From the NCBI GenBank assembly GCA_910576865.1, contig CAJTKE010000008.1, forward strand, positions 32,780-96,779: 64,000 nt of DNA, read 5' to 3'. Shown here one piece after another: positions 16,775-24,477 of the stretch. Within the stretch, counting starts at the first letter, position 1, and the number at the start of each line of letters is the position of its first letter. The stretch comes from an uncultured Oscillibacter sp. Its GTDB lineage: Bacteria > Bacillota > Clostridia > Oscillospirales > Oscillospiraceae. The notes beneath the pieces were generated by a model. The model did no database searches and was not told the DNA's origin. It was given only the letters and a program-made list of their open reading frames with translations. The translations under genes were made by a program, and so were the position numbers.

Positions 16775-17671
16775 ATGGCGGGGACCAAGGAGATCAAGAC
16801 CCACATTGAGAGCGTGGGGGAGACCCGGAAGATCACCAACGCCATGTACCTGATCGCCTCCACCAAACTCCGCCGGGCCCGGCAGGAGCTGGATCAGACC
16901 CGGCCCTACTTCGAGGCCCTCCGGGGGGAGATCCGGCGCATTTTCAAAACGGCGTACAATGTGGACAGCCGCTTTTTCTATCCCATCGGCAGCGACGCGC
17001 CTTTGAAGGGGACCTACGGCTGCCTGCTCATCACCGCCGACAAGGGCTTGGCGGGAGCCTATAACCAGAACGCCATCCGGGTGGCCCAGCAGCTTCTGGA
17101 GCGGCACCCGGACACCAAGCTGTTTGTGGTGGGGGAGTACGGGCGGCGCTTCTTCGACCAGCGGAAAATCCCCATTGAGCACAGCTTCCTCTACACCGCC
17201 CAGAATCCCACCATGGCCCGGGCCCGGGAGATCAGCGCGCTGCTGCTGGACGGCTTCGACCGGGGGGAGCTGAAGGAGATTTACGTCATCTACACGGACA
17301 TGGAGAGCGCCATGAGCTTCCAGGCCCGTTCCACCCGTCTGCTGCCCTTCCACCGGACCCACTTCGCCGGGGCCCCGGCGGGGGAGGGCGCCATGACGGA
17401 GCGTTTCGAGTTTTACCCCGATGTGGGGACGGTGCTGAACAGCGTCATGCGGAGCTATGTCACCGGCTTCATCTACAGCGCCCTGATCGACAGCTTCTGC
17501 TGTGAGCAGAACGCCCGGATGACCGCCATGGAAAACGCGGACCGGAACGCGGGGAAGCTCCTGGGGGAGCTGTCCCTCCAGTACAACCGGGTCCGGCAGT
17601 CGGCCATCACTCAGGAGATCACGGAGATTTCCGCCGGGGCCAGGGCCCAGCGCCAGAAGAAGGGAAGGTAA
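16775..17671 (+). CDS. atpG: F0F1 ATP synthase subunit gamma
   Basis: Central-shaft subunit that rotates inside the alpha3beta3 ring. The N-terminal helix carries IESVGETRKITNAMYLIAS, matching the conserved ITKAM segment, and the C-terminal helix ends NRVRQSAITQEITEISAGA, matching the family NxxRQxxITxEIxEIxxGA. The middle Rossmann-like domain contains ITADKGLAGAYN. Length 298 aa is normal. It starts 1 bp after the alpha stop. Confidence 0.98.
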   Translation: MAGTKEIKTHIESVGETRKITNAMYLIASTKLRRARQELDQTRPYFEALRGEIRRIFKTAYNVDSRFFYPIGSDAPLKGTYGCLLITADKGLAGAYNQNAIRVAQQLLERHPDTKLFVVGEYGRRFFDQRKIPIEHSFLYTAQNPTMARAREISALLLDGFDRGELKEIYVIYTDMESAMSFQARSTRLLPFHRTHFAGAPAGEGAMTERFEFYPDVGTVLNSVMRSYVTGFIYSALIDSFCCEQNARMTAMENADRNAGKLLGELSLQYNRVRQSAITQEITEISAGARAQRQKKGR

Positions 17672-17677
17672 CCGATT

Positions 17678-19081
17678 TTGGAAAGAGGCATCATTGTACA
17701 GGTCTCCGGTCCCGTGGTGGACGTGGAGATTCAAAGCGGCGAGCTTCCCCGCCTGCGGGAGGAGCTGACCGTGGAGAAGGACGGGGCCCTTCGGGTGATG
17801 GAGGTGGCCCAGCACATCGGGAAGGGCACGGTGCGCTGCGTCATGCTCTCCCCCAGCGAGGGCCTGGCCCGGGGCCTGGCCGTGGACGTGCCGGACCGGA
17901 CCATCGAGGTCCCCGTGGGCACGGCCACCCTGGGGCGGATGTTCAACGTCCTGGGCCAGCCCATCGACGGCGGCGGCCCCGTGCCCGAGGGCACGCCCAC
18001 CAAGAGCATCTACCGCAAGCCTCCCGCCTTTGACGAGCAGAGCCCGGCGGTGGAGATTCTGGAGACGGGCATCAAGGTCATCGACCTGTTGGAGCCCTAC
18101 CCCCGGGGGGGCAAGATCGGCCTTTTCGGCGGCGCGGGCGTGGGCAAGACCGTCCTGATTCAGGAGCTCATTCACAACGTGGCCACGGAGCACGGCGGTT
18201 ACTCCATCTTCACCGGCGTGGGCGAGCGAAGCCGGGAGGGCAACGACCTCTGGCGGGAGATGCGGGAGAGCGGCGTCAGCGAGAAGACCGCCCTGGTCTT
18301 CGGCCAGATGAACGAGTCCCCGGGCGTCCGGATGCGGGTGGCCCTGGCGGGGCTGACCATGGCGGAGTACTTCCGGGACAAGGAGCGCAAGGACGTGCTG
18401 CTGTTCATCGACAACATCTTCCGCTTTGTCCAGGCGGGCAGCGAGGTCTCCACGCTCTTGGGAAGGATGCCCTCCGCCGTGGGCTATCAGCCCACCCTGG
18501 CCAACGAGATGGGGGAGCTCCAGGAGCGCATCACCTCCACGAAAAACGGCTCCGTCACCTCCGTTCAGGCGGTCTATGTCCCCGCCGACGACCTGACGGA
18601 CCCGGCCACCGCCACCACCTTCGCCCATCTGGACGCCACCACGGTGCTGAGCCGGAAGATCTCCGAGCAGGGCATCTATCCGGCGGTGGACCCCCTGGCC
18701 TCCTCCTCCCGGATTCTGGAGGCGGACGTGGTGGGAGAGCGGCACTACCGTATCGCCCGAAAGTGCCAGGAGATTCTGGAAAAGTACATGGAGCTCCAGG
18801 ACATTATCGCCATTCTGGGCATGGATGAGCTCAGCGAGGAGGACCAGAAGACCGTGGCCCGGGCCCGGCGGCTCCAGCGCTTTTTCGCCCAGCCCACCAC
18901 GGTGGCGGAGAAGTTCACCGGCATCCCCGGCGTGTACGTCCCCCTGAAAGACACCCTGGAGAGCTTTGAAAGATTAGTGAACGGCGATCTGGACCAGTAT
19001 CCGGAGGCCGCGTTCTACAACGTGGGCACCTGGAGGGACGTGGTGGCCAAGGCGGAAAAGATAGAGGCGGGTGAGGCGTGA
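17678..19081 (+). CDS. atpD: F0F1 ATP synthase subunit beta
   Basis: Catalytic F1 subunit. It shows Walker A GGAGVGKTVL near residue 150, the catalytic Glu in GVGERSREGNDL, Walker B VLLFIDNIFRF, and the DELSEED-loop sequence MDELSEED, all intact. 467 aa is normal. The start is a TTG at 17678 preceded by GGAAGG at about 9 bp; the protein begins ERGIIVQVSGPVVDVE after the initiator, aligned with the family N-terminus. The stop overlaps the start of atpC by one base (TGATG). Confidence 0.98.
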   Translation: MERGIIVQVSGPVVDVEIQSGELPRLREELTVEKDGALRVMEVAQHIGKGTVRCVMLSPSEGLARGLAVDVPDRTIEVPVGTATLGRMFNVLGQPIDGGGPVPEGTPTKSIYRKPPAFDEQSPAVEILETGIKVIDLLEPYPRGGKIGLFGGAGVGKTVLIQELIHNVATEHGGYSIFTGVGERSREGNDLWREMRESGVSEKTALVFGQMNESPGVRMRVALAGLTMAEYFRDKERKDVLLFIDNIFRFVQAGSEVSTLLGRMPSAVGYQPTLANEMGELQERITSTKNGSVTSVQAVYVPADDLTDPATATTFAHLDATTVLSRKISEQGIYPAVDPLASSSRILEADVVGERHYRIARKCQEILEKYMELQDIIAILGMDELSEEDQKTVARARRLQRFFAQPTTVAEKFTGIPGVYVPLKDTLESFERLVNGDLDQYPEAAFYNVGTWRDVVAKAEKIEAGEA

Positions 19082-19491
19082 TGGAAGTTTTCCAGGCCCA
19101 TATCCTGGCGGCGGACCGGAGCTTTTACGAGGGGCCCTGCGTCAGCCTGACCGTCCCCACCAGCGACGGGGAGCAGGGCATCCTGGCCCACCACAGCGAC
19201 ATGATCGCCGCCGTGCTGCCGGGAACCCTGCGCTTTCAAACGCCGGAGGGCCCGGCCCAGACGGCCGCGGTGTCCGGCGGCATGGTGAAAATCGAGAAGA
19301 ACGAGGTTCTGGTGCTGGTGGACTCCGTGGAGCGGCCGGAGGAGATCGACGCCGCCCGGGCCCGCCGGGAGGCGGACGAGGCCCGGGAGGCCATGCTCCA
19401 GAAGAAGAGCCGCCAGGAGTACCAGCTGGCCCAGGCCAGCCTTGCCCGGGCCATGAACCGCCTGCGGGTCAAGGCCATGGAGATACGATGA
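19081..19491 (+). CDS. atpC: F0F1 ATP synthase subunit epsilon
   Basis: Regulatory F1 subunit, 136 aa. The N-terminal beta-sandwich has SLTVPTSDGEQGILAHHSDMIA, and the C-terminal two-helix domain includes the charged ARREADEAREAMLQKKSRQEY stretch that can act as an inhibitory arm. Start ATG at 19081 overlaps the atpD stop by one base, so translation is coupled. Last gene of the operon. Confidence 0.96.
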   Translation: MEVFQAHILAADRSFYEGPCVSLTVPTSDGEQGILAHHSDMIAAVLPGTLRFQTPEGPAQTAAVSGGMVKIEKNEVLVLVDSVERPEEIDAARARREADEAREAMLQKKSRQEYQLAQASLARAMNRLRVKAMEIR

Positions 19492-19493
19492 AA

Positions 19494-19525
19494 AAACGCC
19501 CTCTCCCTTTTTCGGGAAGAGGGCG
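19494..19525. terminator. Bidirectional terminator between atpC and the transglutaminase gene
   Basis: Stem CGCCCTCTCCC with a near-perfect partner arm, T-run on the plus side (CTTTT) and six A before it, which give six T on the minus side. Confidence 0.85.
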
Positions 19526-19529
19526 CTTT

Positions 19530-20963
19530 TCACGCGCTGCGCTGGGCGTGGACGGCCTGGGACCGGGCGGGGCTCAAGGCGAAGTAGTCATAGCTGACCT
19601 CGCTTCCGCTGCCTCCCCAGGTGGTGTCGATGTGGTATTCCACGCCGTCCAGAATGGCGGAGGTCCAGATGTGGTCCCCCTGGATGACGGTGGAGCAGGA
19701 GATGCCCTCCAGCTTCAAAAACAGGTTGTAGGCCCCGGTGTAGCCGTCGCAGACGGCGGTCTGGCGGGCGAACAGGTTGTAGGGAATGTGGCTGAGGGAG
19801 TCGTCCCCCGCCTGATAGTCGTAAGCGCAGTTGCCGCAGATCCAGCCGTAGTAGACCCGGGCCTTCTCCAGCTCCGTCAGACCTGGGTGGAGGGTTCCGT
19901 CGGCCCAGAGCTGATCGTGGACGGCGATGGCGGCCTCCATGGCGGCGGCGCGGTACTCCTGGGTGCGGCCCTCCGCCCCGGCGGCGGTGAAGCTCAGGGT
20001 CACCAGCCCCGCGCCCCGGGTGCAGTGGACCTCGTTGTAGCTCTGCTCACAGTGGGCTTTCATCACGGCCAGGGCCTGATTCATAAGCTGCCGGGCGTCC
20101 GCCTCGGAGAGGCCGGGGTAGTAGAACACGATCTGATCCCGGCCCTGGGCCAGCATGGAGCGGAGGGCGCTGTCCAGCTCCTCCCGGCTGGCCGGGGCGA
20201 TGCTGTAGGCTCCCGGCTCCACCAGATCCGCCAGGGTGGTCCCGGCGGCGCTGTTTGGATTGCCGAGGTCCCACTGGGGCCGGACCCGCAGGGCGGGGTC
20301 CGCCAGACGGGTGATCATGGCGGCGGCGGCGCCCCGGGTGATGAGCTCCCCCGGGAGGAAGGATCCGGCGGCGTCGCTCCCTGTGGAAATGCCCTTCCGA
20401 TAGAGGTCCAGGATGTCCTCACAGTAGGGGATGGTTTCGTCCACGTCGGGGATGTGGCGGCCGGATTCCCGGGCCTGGGCGACCAGCTTCTCGTGGACGG
20501 GGGGCAGGACCTCCTCCGGCAGGACCCTCGCCAGAACGTGGGCCACCTGGGCCCGGGTGGCGGGGAGGGTCAGGCTGTCGTCCAGCTCCGTGTCCAGGAC
20601 GCCCTCCGCCTGGAGATAGCGGAGATAGGGCAGGGCGGCGGGACCGCCGTCCCCGCCGTAAGCGGCGGGACCGGCCTCCGGGTCTCCGGTCCGGTAGAGG
20701 CCCCGGACGCGCCCGGCAAAGATGACGGCCTGTCCCACGGTGATGGAATCCCCGGGGCCAAAGGTGCCGTCACCCTTCCCGTTTGTCAGGCCGTACTCAT
20801 AGAGAGCGGCCACATTGTCGTGGAAGACGGAGTCCGGGGCCACGTCGGAGAACTCCCCGGCGTAAGTGCGGCTGCGGGCAAAGCCGGCGGTCTGGGCGGC
20901 CTGAGCGGGGATCGACAGCAGCAGGCCCAGCGCCAGCAGCAGGGCGGGGAACTGTTTTTTCAT
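19530..20963 (-). CDS. Secreted SLH-domain protein with transglutaminase-like domain
   Basis: Exported protein (signal peptide ending IPAQAAQ) with three S-layer homology modules in the N-terminal half: FSDVAPDSVFHDNVAALYEYGL, a weaker second copy (TRAQVAHVLARVLP), and IPDVDETIPYCEDI...PGELITRGAAAAMI. SLH modules bind pyruvylated secondary wall polymers. The C-terminal part is a transglutaminase/protease-like fold with the expected triad: Cys in TAVCDGYTGAYN, His in QGDHIWTSAI and Asp in EYHIDTTWGG. Length 477 aa. It lies 25 bp downstream of the LCP gene on the same strand, so both are probably one transcript. A cell-surface cross-linking or peptidase role is inferred. Confidence 0.9.
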   Translation of the reverse strand: MKKQFPALLLALGLLLSIPAQAAQTAGFARSRTYAGEFSDVAPDSVFHDNVAALYEYGLTNGKGDGTFGPGDSITVGQAVIFAGRVRGLYRTGDPEAGPAAYGGDGGPAALPYLRYLQAEGVLDTELDDSLTLPATRAQVAHVLARVLPEEVLPPVHEKLVAQARESGRHIPDVDETIPYCEDILDLYRKGISTGSDAAGSFLPGELITRGAAAAMITRLADPALRVRPQWDLGNPNSAAGTTLADLVEPGAYSIAPASREELDSALRSMLAQGRDQIVFYYPGLSEADARQLMNQALAVMKAHCEQSYNEVHCTRGAGLVTLSFTAAGAEGRTQEYRAAAMEAAIAVHDQLWADGTLHPGLTELEKARVYYGWICGNCAYDYQAGDDSLSHIPYNLFARQTAVCDGYTGAYNLFLKLEGISCSTVIQGDHIWTSAILDGVEYHIDTTWGGSGSEVSYDYFALSPARSQAVHAQRSA

Positions 20964-20988
20964 GTCGCTCCTTTCCGGCGGGGGAGGC

Positions 20989-21972
20989 TCACGTCAGGAT
21001 GTTCAGGTCCTCGGCGGTGCGGTCCTCCACATAGGGGTTCAGGTGCTCGTTGACCATGGCCAGGACCTCTTCCTGGTTCAGGTAGATGTAGGGGGACTTC
21101 CAGTCTCCCGGCAGGGTGGCGAACTCGATGCTCTCCGCGCCCATGGCGGCCACCTGCCCGCCCATCCAGACCAAGTTCCCCACGGTCAGGTCCGTCTTCA
21201 CGTAGTCCACGAAGATCTTGCAGTAGTCATCCAGCTTCGTGATGCTGGCGGGGGTCATCAGCTGCTTGGCCACGGCCTTCAAGAACTCCTGCTGGGTGTG
21301 CATCCGGCCGATGTCCTGGGAGGCGTAGCCCTCCCGGCAGCGGACCACCTTCAGGGCCTCCGCCCCGTTCAGGTGCCGCATGCCCTTGGAGAAGTGGATG
21401 GACAGGTCCTGATAGGGGTCGTCGTAGTCCATATCGATGGGGATGTAGAAGTCCACGCCGCCGATGGCGTCCACCAGGGCCTGAAAAGCCTTCAGGTTCA
21501 CCAGGACGGTGTAGTCCACCGGGATGCCCAGCTGGTCGGAGACCGTGTCCGCCAGCAGCTCCATTCCTCCCGCGTTGTAGGCGAAATTGATTTTCCGGTT
21601 TTTGCCGTTGATGCTGGATTTGGTGTCCCGGGCGATGCTGGCGCCGAAGACCTTCCCGTTTTCCACGTCCAGGGCCACCAGGATGTTGGTGTCCGTGCCG
21701 CCGTTGCCGTCGTCGGCCCCGGAGACCAGGATGGTCCAGAACTGGGGCTTGCGCTCGTAGTGGGAGCGGAGGGCCTCCGCCTCCTCGTCGCTGAGGTCCT
21801 CCGAGATGGCGGGGGTGTTGACCCGCTGGATCATGACGGAGTCTCCGGCCTTCTGGTCCGGGGCCCGGAAGTAGACCCGGACGACGGCGTAGCAGAGGCC
21901 GATGAGGATGAAGAGCAGCAGCAGGGTGACCAGCCAGGGGCTGCGCTGCTTGCGGCGGAGTCTTGAAGCCAT
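20989..21972 (-). CDS. LytR-CpsA-Psr (LCP) family wall polymer ligase
   Basis: Membrane enzyme that transfers undecaprenyl-linked glycopolymers to peptidoglycan. One membrane helix (about residues 14-34, WLVTLLLLFILIGLCYAVV) is followed by the extracellular LCP domain with conserved blocks DTNILVALDVENGKV, the phosphate-binding Arg in SIARDTKS, INFAYNAGG, and the C-terminal VVRCREGYASQDIGRMHTQQ. The start at 21972 has GGGAGG at 5 bp; an upstream in-frame ATG has none. 327 aa. It may attach the secondary wall polymer that the SLH protein downstream binds (inference). Confidence 0.93.
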   Translation of the reverse strand: MASRLRRKQRSPWLVTLLLLFILIGLCYAVVRVYFRAPDQKAGDSVMIQRVNTPAISEDLSDEEAEALRSHYERKPQFWTILVSGADDGNGGTDTNILVALDVENGKVFGASIARDTKSSINGKNRKINFAYNAGGMELLADTVSDQLGIPVDYTVLVNLKAFQALVDAIGGVDFYIPIDMDYDDPYQDLSIHFSKGMRHLNGAEALKVVRCREGYASQDIGRMHTQQEFLKAVAKQLMTPASITKLDDYCKIFVDYVKTDLTVGNLVWMGGQVAAMGAESIEFATLPGDWKSPYIYLNQEEVLAMVNEHLNPYVEDRTAEDLNILT

Positions 21973-22187
21973 GGGAACCTCCCGTGCGCCGGGGGACGGC
22001 GCGTTACATGAAAAGTGATGCGGGGCCTGTCCCAAAACGGGGCCCGCGCAAAGGATGTCTGCTTCATTATAAGGCGGGCGCACGGAAAAGACAAGAGAAA
22101 AAACAGCGGCTGAGCCGCCATTTTTTCCGTCGAAATTCCACTGTTTTTGTCATTTCTTCCAAGGGATTCAAAATATTTTCAGAAAGT

Positions 22188-22496
22188 TTACAACTTGGAC
22201 AAATTTTCCTGTGGATTTGCCTCCCCCGCCGCCGGAGGGGCCTCCGCCGTCCGGCCCAGGGCCACCTGCTCCAGCAGCGCCTTGATGTCCGCCAGCAGCT
22301 GATTCTGGTAGGACAGGGCGCAGCGGATGTAGTGCAGGGCCGGCTCCGGCGCGGGGGAGGGAGCGGAGTCCTCCAGGGGATGGGGCCAGCGGCGCACCTC
22401 CGGCTCCGTGTAGGACGGCGTGCCCGGCCGGCGCGAGACGGGGACGGCCTGCCGGCTGGAGCTCCGGCCGGCTCTGCCGTGTTGACGATTTGCCAT
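22188..22496 (-). CDS. Hypothetical protein, disordered N-terminus with short helix
   Basis: Protein of 102 aa with no recognisable family. The first 50 residues are basic and Pro/Ser/Arg-rich and look disordered. Residues about 53-82 (LHYIRCALSYQNQLLADIKALLEQVALG) form a probable amphipathic helix. A perfect AGGAGGG lies 6 bp before the ATG at 22496. The gene is 22 bp downstream of spoIIID, so it may be expressed in the mother cell during sporulation. It is unlikely to be a shadow frame because no gene overlaps it. Confidence 0.6.
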   Translation of the reverse strand: MANRQHGRAGRSSSRQAVPVSRRPGTPSYTEPEVRRWPHPLEDSAPSPAPEPALHYIRCALSYQNQLLADIKALLEQVALGRTAEAPPAAGEANPQENLSKL

Positions 22497-22518
22497 ATGG
22501 GTCCCTCCTGGCGCGGCG

Positions 22519-22767
22519 TCAGTCGCCGCGGTATTTTTTTCGGGTGGCGATGCCGCCCCGGATGTGCCGCTGGGCCTTGTTCACGTCCAGGACGGCTTTG
22601 ACCTGCAAGTACAGCGGACGGTTGAACAGCGGAAGCCGCTCGGAGATATCCTTGTGCACCGTCGACTTGCTGATGCCGAACCTCTGGGCGGCGGCCCGGA
22701 CCGTGGACCGGTTCTCTATGATGTAAAGAGCCAGGCGCTCCGCCCGCTCCTCCATGTTTCCCTTCAA
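22519..22767 (-). CDS. spoIIID: Sporulation transcriptional regulator SpoIIID
   Basis: DNA-binding switch protein of the mother cell during sporulation, active between sigma-E and sigma-K. The sequence follows the family closely: ALYIIENRSTVRAAAQRFGISKSTVHKDISERLP (helix-turn-helix), then LNRPL-like linker and the basic tail KAQRHIRGGIATRKKYRG. The start is taken as TTG at 22767, with GGGAGTGAGG about 5 bp upstream, because this gives the same N-terminal length as Bacillus SpoIIID; ATG at 22755 is the alternative. 82 aa. The gene marks the organism as a spore former. Confidence 0.92.
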   Translation of the reverse strand: MKGNMEERAERLALYIIENRSTVRAAAQRFGISKSTVHKDISERLPLFNRPLYLQVKAVLDVNKAQRHIRGGIATRKKYRGD

Positions 22768-22837
22768 AACAACCTCACTCCCTGCCTCTTGTTGGTCCAT
22801 CCTATGCGCCGCGCCGCCGGGAAATGCGAAAAACTTC

Positions 22838-22868
22838 TTGACATGGAGTGGACTCCACGTGTTATGCT
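22838..22868 (+). promoter_or_regulatory. MerR-type promoter (19-bp spacer with dyad) of the aldo/keto reductase
   Basis: TTGACA (22838-22843) and TATGCT (22863-22868) are 19 bp apart, and the spacer holds the dyad TGGAGT-GG-ACTCCA (22844-22857). A long spacer with a centred dyad is the signature of promoters activated by MerR-family regulators through DNA distortion. Confidence 0.75.
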
Positions 22869-22907
22869 GGAGGACGGACAGATCAGAAAACGAGGAGGTA
22901 TATCCGA

Positions 22908-24056
22908 ATGCGATACCGTACATTGGGCCGGACCGGCATTCAGGTGGGCGAGATCGGCGTGGGCTGTGAGGGCTTTCTGGAAAAGACACCGGAGGAGGTG
23001 AGCCGGTGGCTGGACGTGTGCGAGGCGGCGGGGGCCAACTGCATCGACCTCTACGCGCCCAATCCGGAGTTCCGCTCGAACTTGGGGATGGCCCTCCGGG
23101 AGCGGCGGGAGAAGTTCGTCCTCCAGGCCCATCTTTGCTCCGTCTGGAAGGACGGGCAGTACAAGCGGACCCGGGACATCAACCAGGTCCGGGAGGGCTT
23201 CGAGGACCAGCTCCGGCGTCTGGAGACGGACTACGTGGAGATCGGCATGGTCCACTACGTGGACTCCCTGCCGGACTGGGAGGCGGTGAAAACCGGCCCC
23301 GTCATGGACTATGCCCGGGAGCTGAAGGCGGCGGGAGCTGTGGGCTGTATCGGCCTCTCCAGCCACAATCCCCAGGTGGCCCTGGCGGCGGTGAACTCCG
23401 GCCTCATCGACGTGCTGATGTTCAGCGTGAACCCCTGCTATGACCTCCAGCCCGCTTCCGAGGACGTGGAGGAGCTTTGGGCCCCCAGGAACTACGCCGC
23501 CCCACTTCTGAACATGGACCCGGAGCGCCAGGAGCTCTACGAGACCTGCCAGCGCCTGGGCGTGGGCATCACCGTCATGAAGGCCTTCGGCGGCGGGGAT
23601 CTGCTCAGCGGTGAGCTCTCCCCGGCGGGAAAGGCCCTGACGGCCTTCCAGTGCCTCCAGTACGCCCTGGACCGGCCCGGCGTCGGCTGCGTCATGTCCG
23701 GCGCCCGGAGCCTGGAGGATTTGAAGCGGAGCCTTGCTTTTGAAGAGGCGCCGGAGGAGGAGCGGGACTACGCCGCCGCCCTGGCGGCGCTGCCGAAAAT
23801 CAGCTGGAAGGGCCACTGCATGTACTGCGGCCACTGCGCCCCCTGCCCCCAGGGGATCTCCGTGGCGGACGTGACGAAGTTCCTGAACCTCTCCCTGGCC
23901 CAGGGAAGCGTCCCCGAGACCGTCCGGGAGCACTACGCCGCCCTGCCCCACGGGGCGGGGGAGTGCGTCCGGTGCGGGGCCTGTGAGACCCGGTGCCCCT
24001 TCGCCGTGCCCGTCATGGAGAACATGCGCAGGGCCGCGGCGCTCTTCGGGAGGTGA
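22908..24056 (+). CDS. Aldo/keto reductase family protein with C-terminal 4Fe-4S cluster domain
   Basis: TIM-barrel oxidoreductase (about residues 1-290) followed by a ferredoxin-like tail with two cysteine groups: CMYCGHCAPCPQG (about 304-316) and CVRCGACETRCPF (about 355-367). The barrel N-terminus MRYRTLGRTGIQVGEIGVGCEGF is typical. The usual D-Y-K-H tetrad is altered: Asp is kept in CIDLYAPN, but Tyr and Lys are not at their normal positions (LQAHL in place of the Lys strand), while His is kept in GMVHYVDS. The start at 22908 follows GAGGAGG at 9 bp. First gene of an operon with DUF3842 and a kinase fusion. Substrate unknown; a redox or electrophile response is suggested by the promoter. 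Confidence 0.88.
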   Translation: MRYRTLGRTGIQVGEIGVGCEGFLEKTPEEVSRWLDVCEAAGANCIDLYAPNPEFRSNLGMALRERREKFVLQAHLCSVWKDGQYKRTRDINQVREGFEDQLRRLETDYVEIGMVHYVDSLPDWEAVKTGPVMDYARELKAAGAVGCIGLSSHNPQVALAAVNSGLIDVLMFSVNPCYDLQPASEDVEELWAPRNYAAPLLNMDPERQELYETCQRLGVGITVMKAFGGGDLLSGELSPAGKALTAFQCLQYALDRPGVGCVMSGARSLEDLKRSLAFEEAPEEERDYAAALAALPKISWKGHCMYCGHCAPCPQGISVADVTKFLNLSLAQGSVPETVREHYAALPHGAGECVRCGACETRCPFAVPVMENMRRAAALFGR

Positions 24057-24060
24057 GGGC

Positions 24061-24477
24061 ATGCGTACCGTTTTGATTCTGGATGGCCAGGGGGGAGGCG
24101 TGGGGAGCCAGCTGGTGAAGCTGCTGAAGCCCCGCCTGACGGAGGACTGCCGCCTCCTGTGCGTGGGGACCAACGTGGCGGCCACCGCCGCCATGCTGAA
24201 GGCCGGCGCCGCCCAGGGGGCCACGGGGGAGAACGCCGTCATCCACAACGCCGCCCGGGCGGACGTCATCCTGGGGCCCATCGGCGTGATTTTGGCCAAC
24301 GGCATCCTGGGGGAGGTGTCCCCCGCCATGGCCGCCGCCGTCTCCGGGTCCGAGGCGGTGAAGATTCTGATCCCCTCCGCCTCCTGCGGCGTATACGTGG
24401 CGGGGGTGGAGGAGTGCCGCCTGGAGGAGTACCTCCGCCGGGCGGCGGACCTGGCGGCAGGGGAGCTGGGACTGTGA
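24061..24477 (+). CDS. DUF3842 family protein
   Basis: Protein of 138 aa from a family common in Clostridia. It begins MRTVLILDGQGGGVGSQLVK, which resembles the first strand and glycine loop of a nucleotide-binding fold, and includes GTNVAATAAMLKAGA and GPIGVILANGILGE. No function is established. It starts 4 bp after the aldo/keto reductase stop and its own stop overlaps the GTG start of the next gene, so the three genes are translationally linked. Confidence 0.82.
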   Translation: MRTVLILDGQGGGVGSQLVKLLKPRLTEDCRLLCVGTNVAATAAMLKAGAAQGATGENAVIHNAARADVILGPIGVILANGILGEVSPAMAAAVSGSEAVKILIPSASCGVYVAGVEECRLEEYLRRAADLAAGELGL

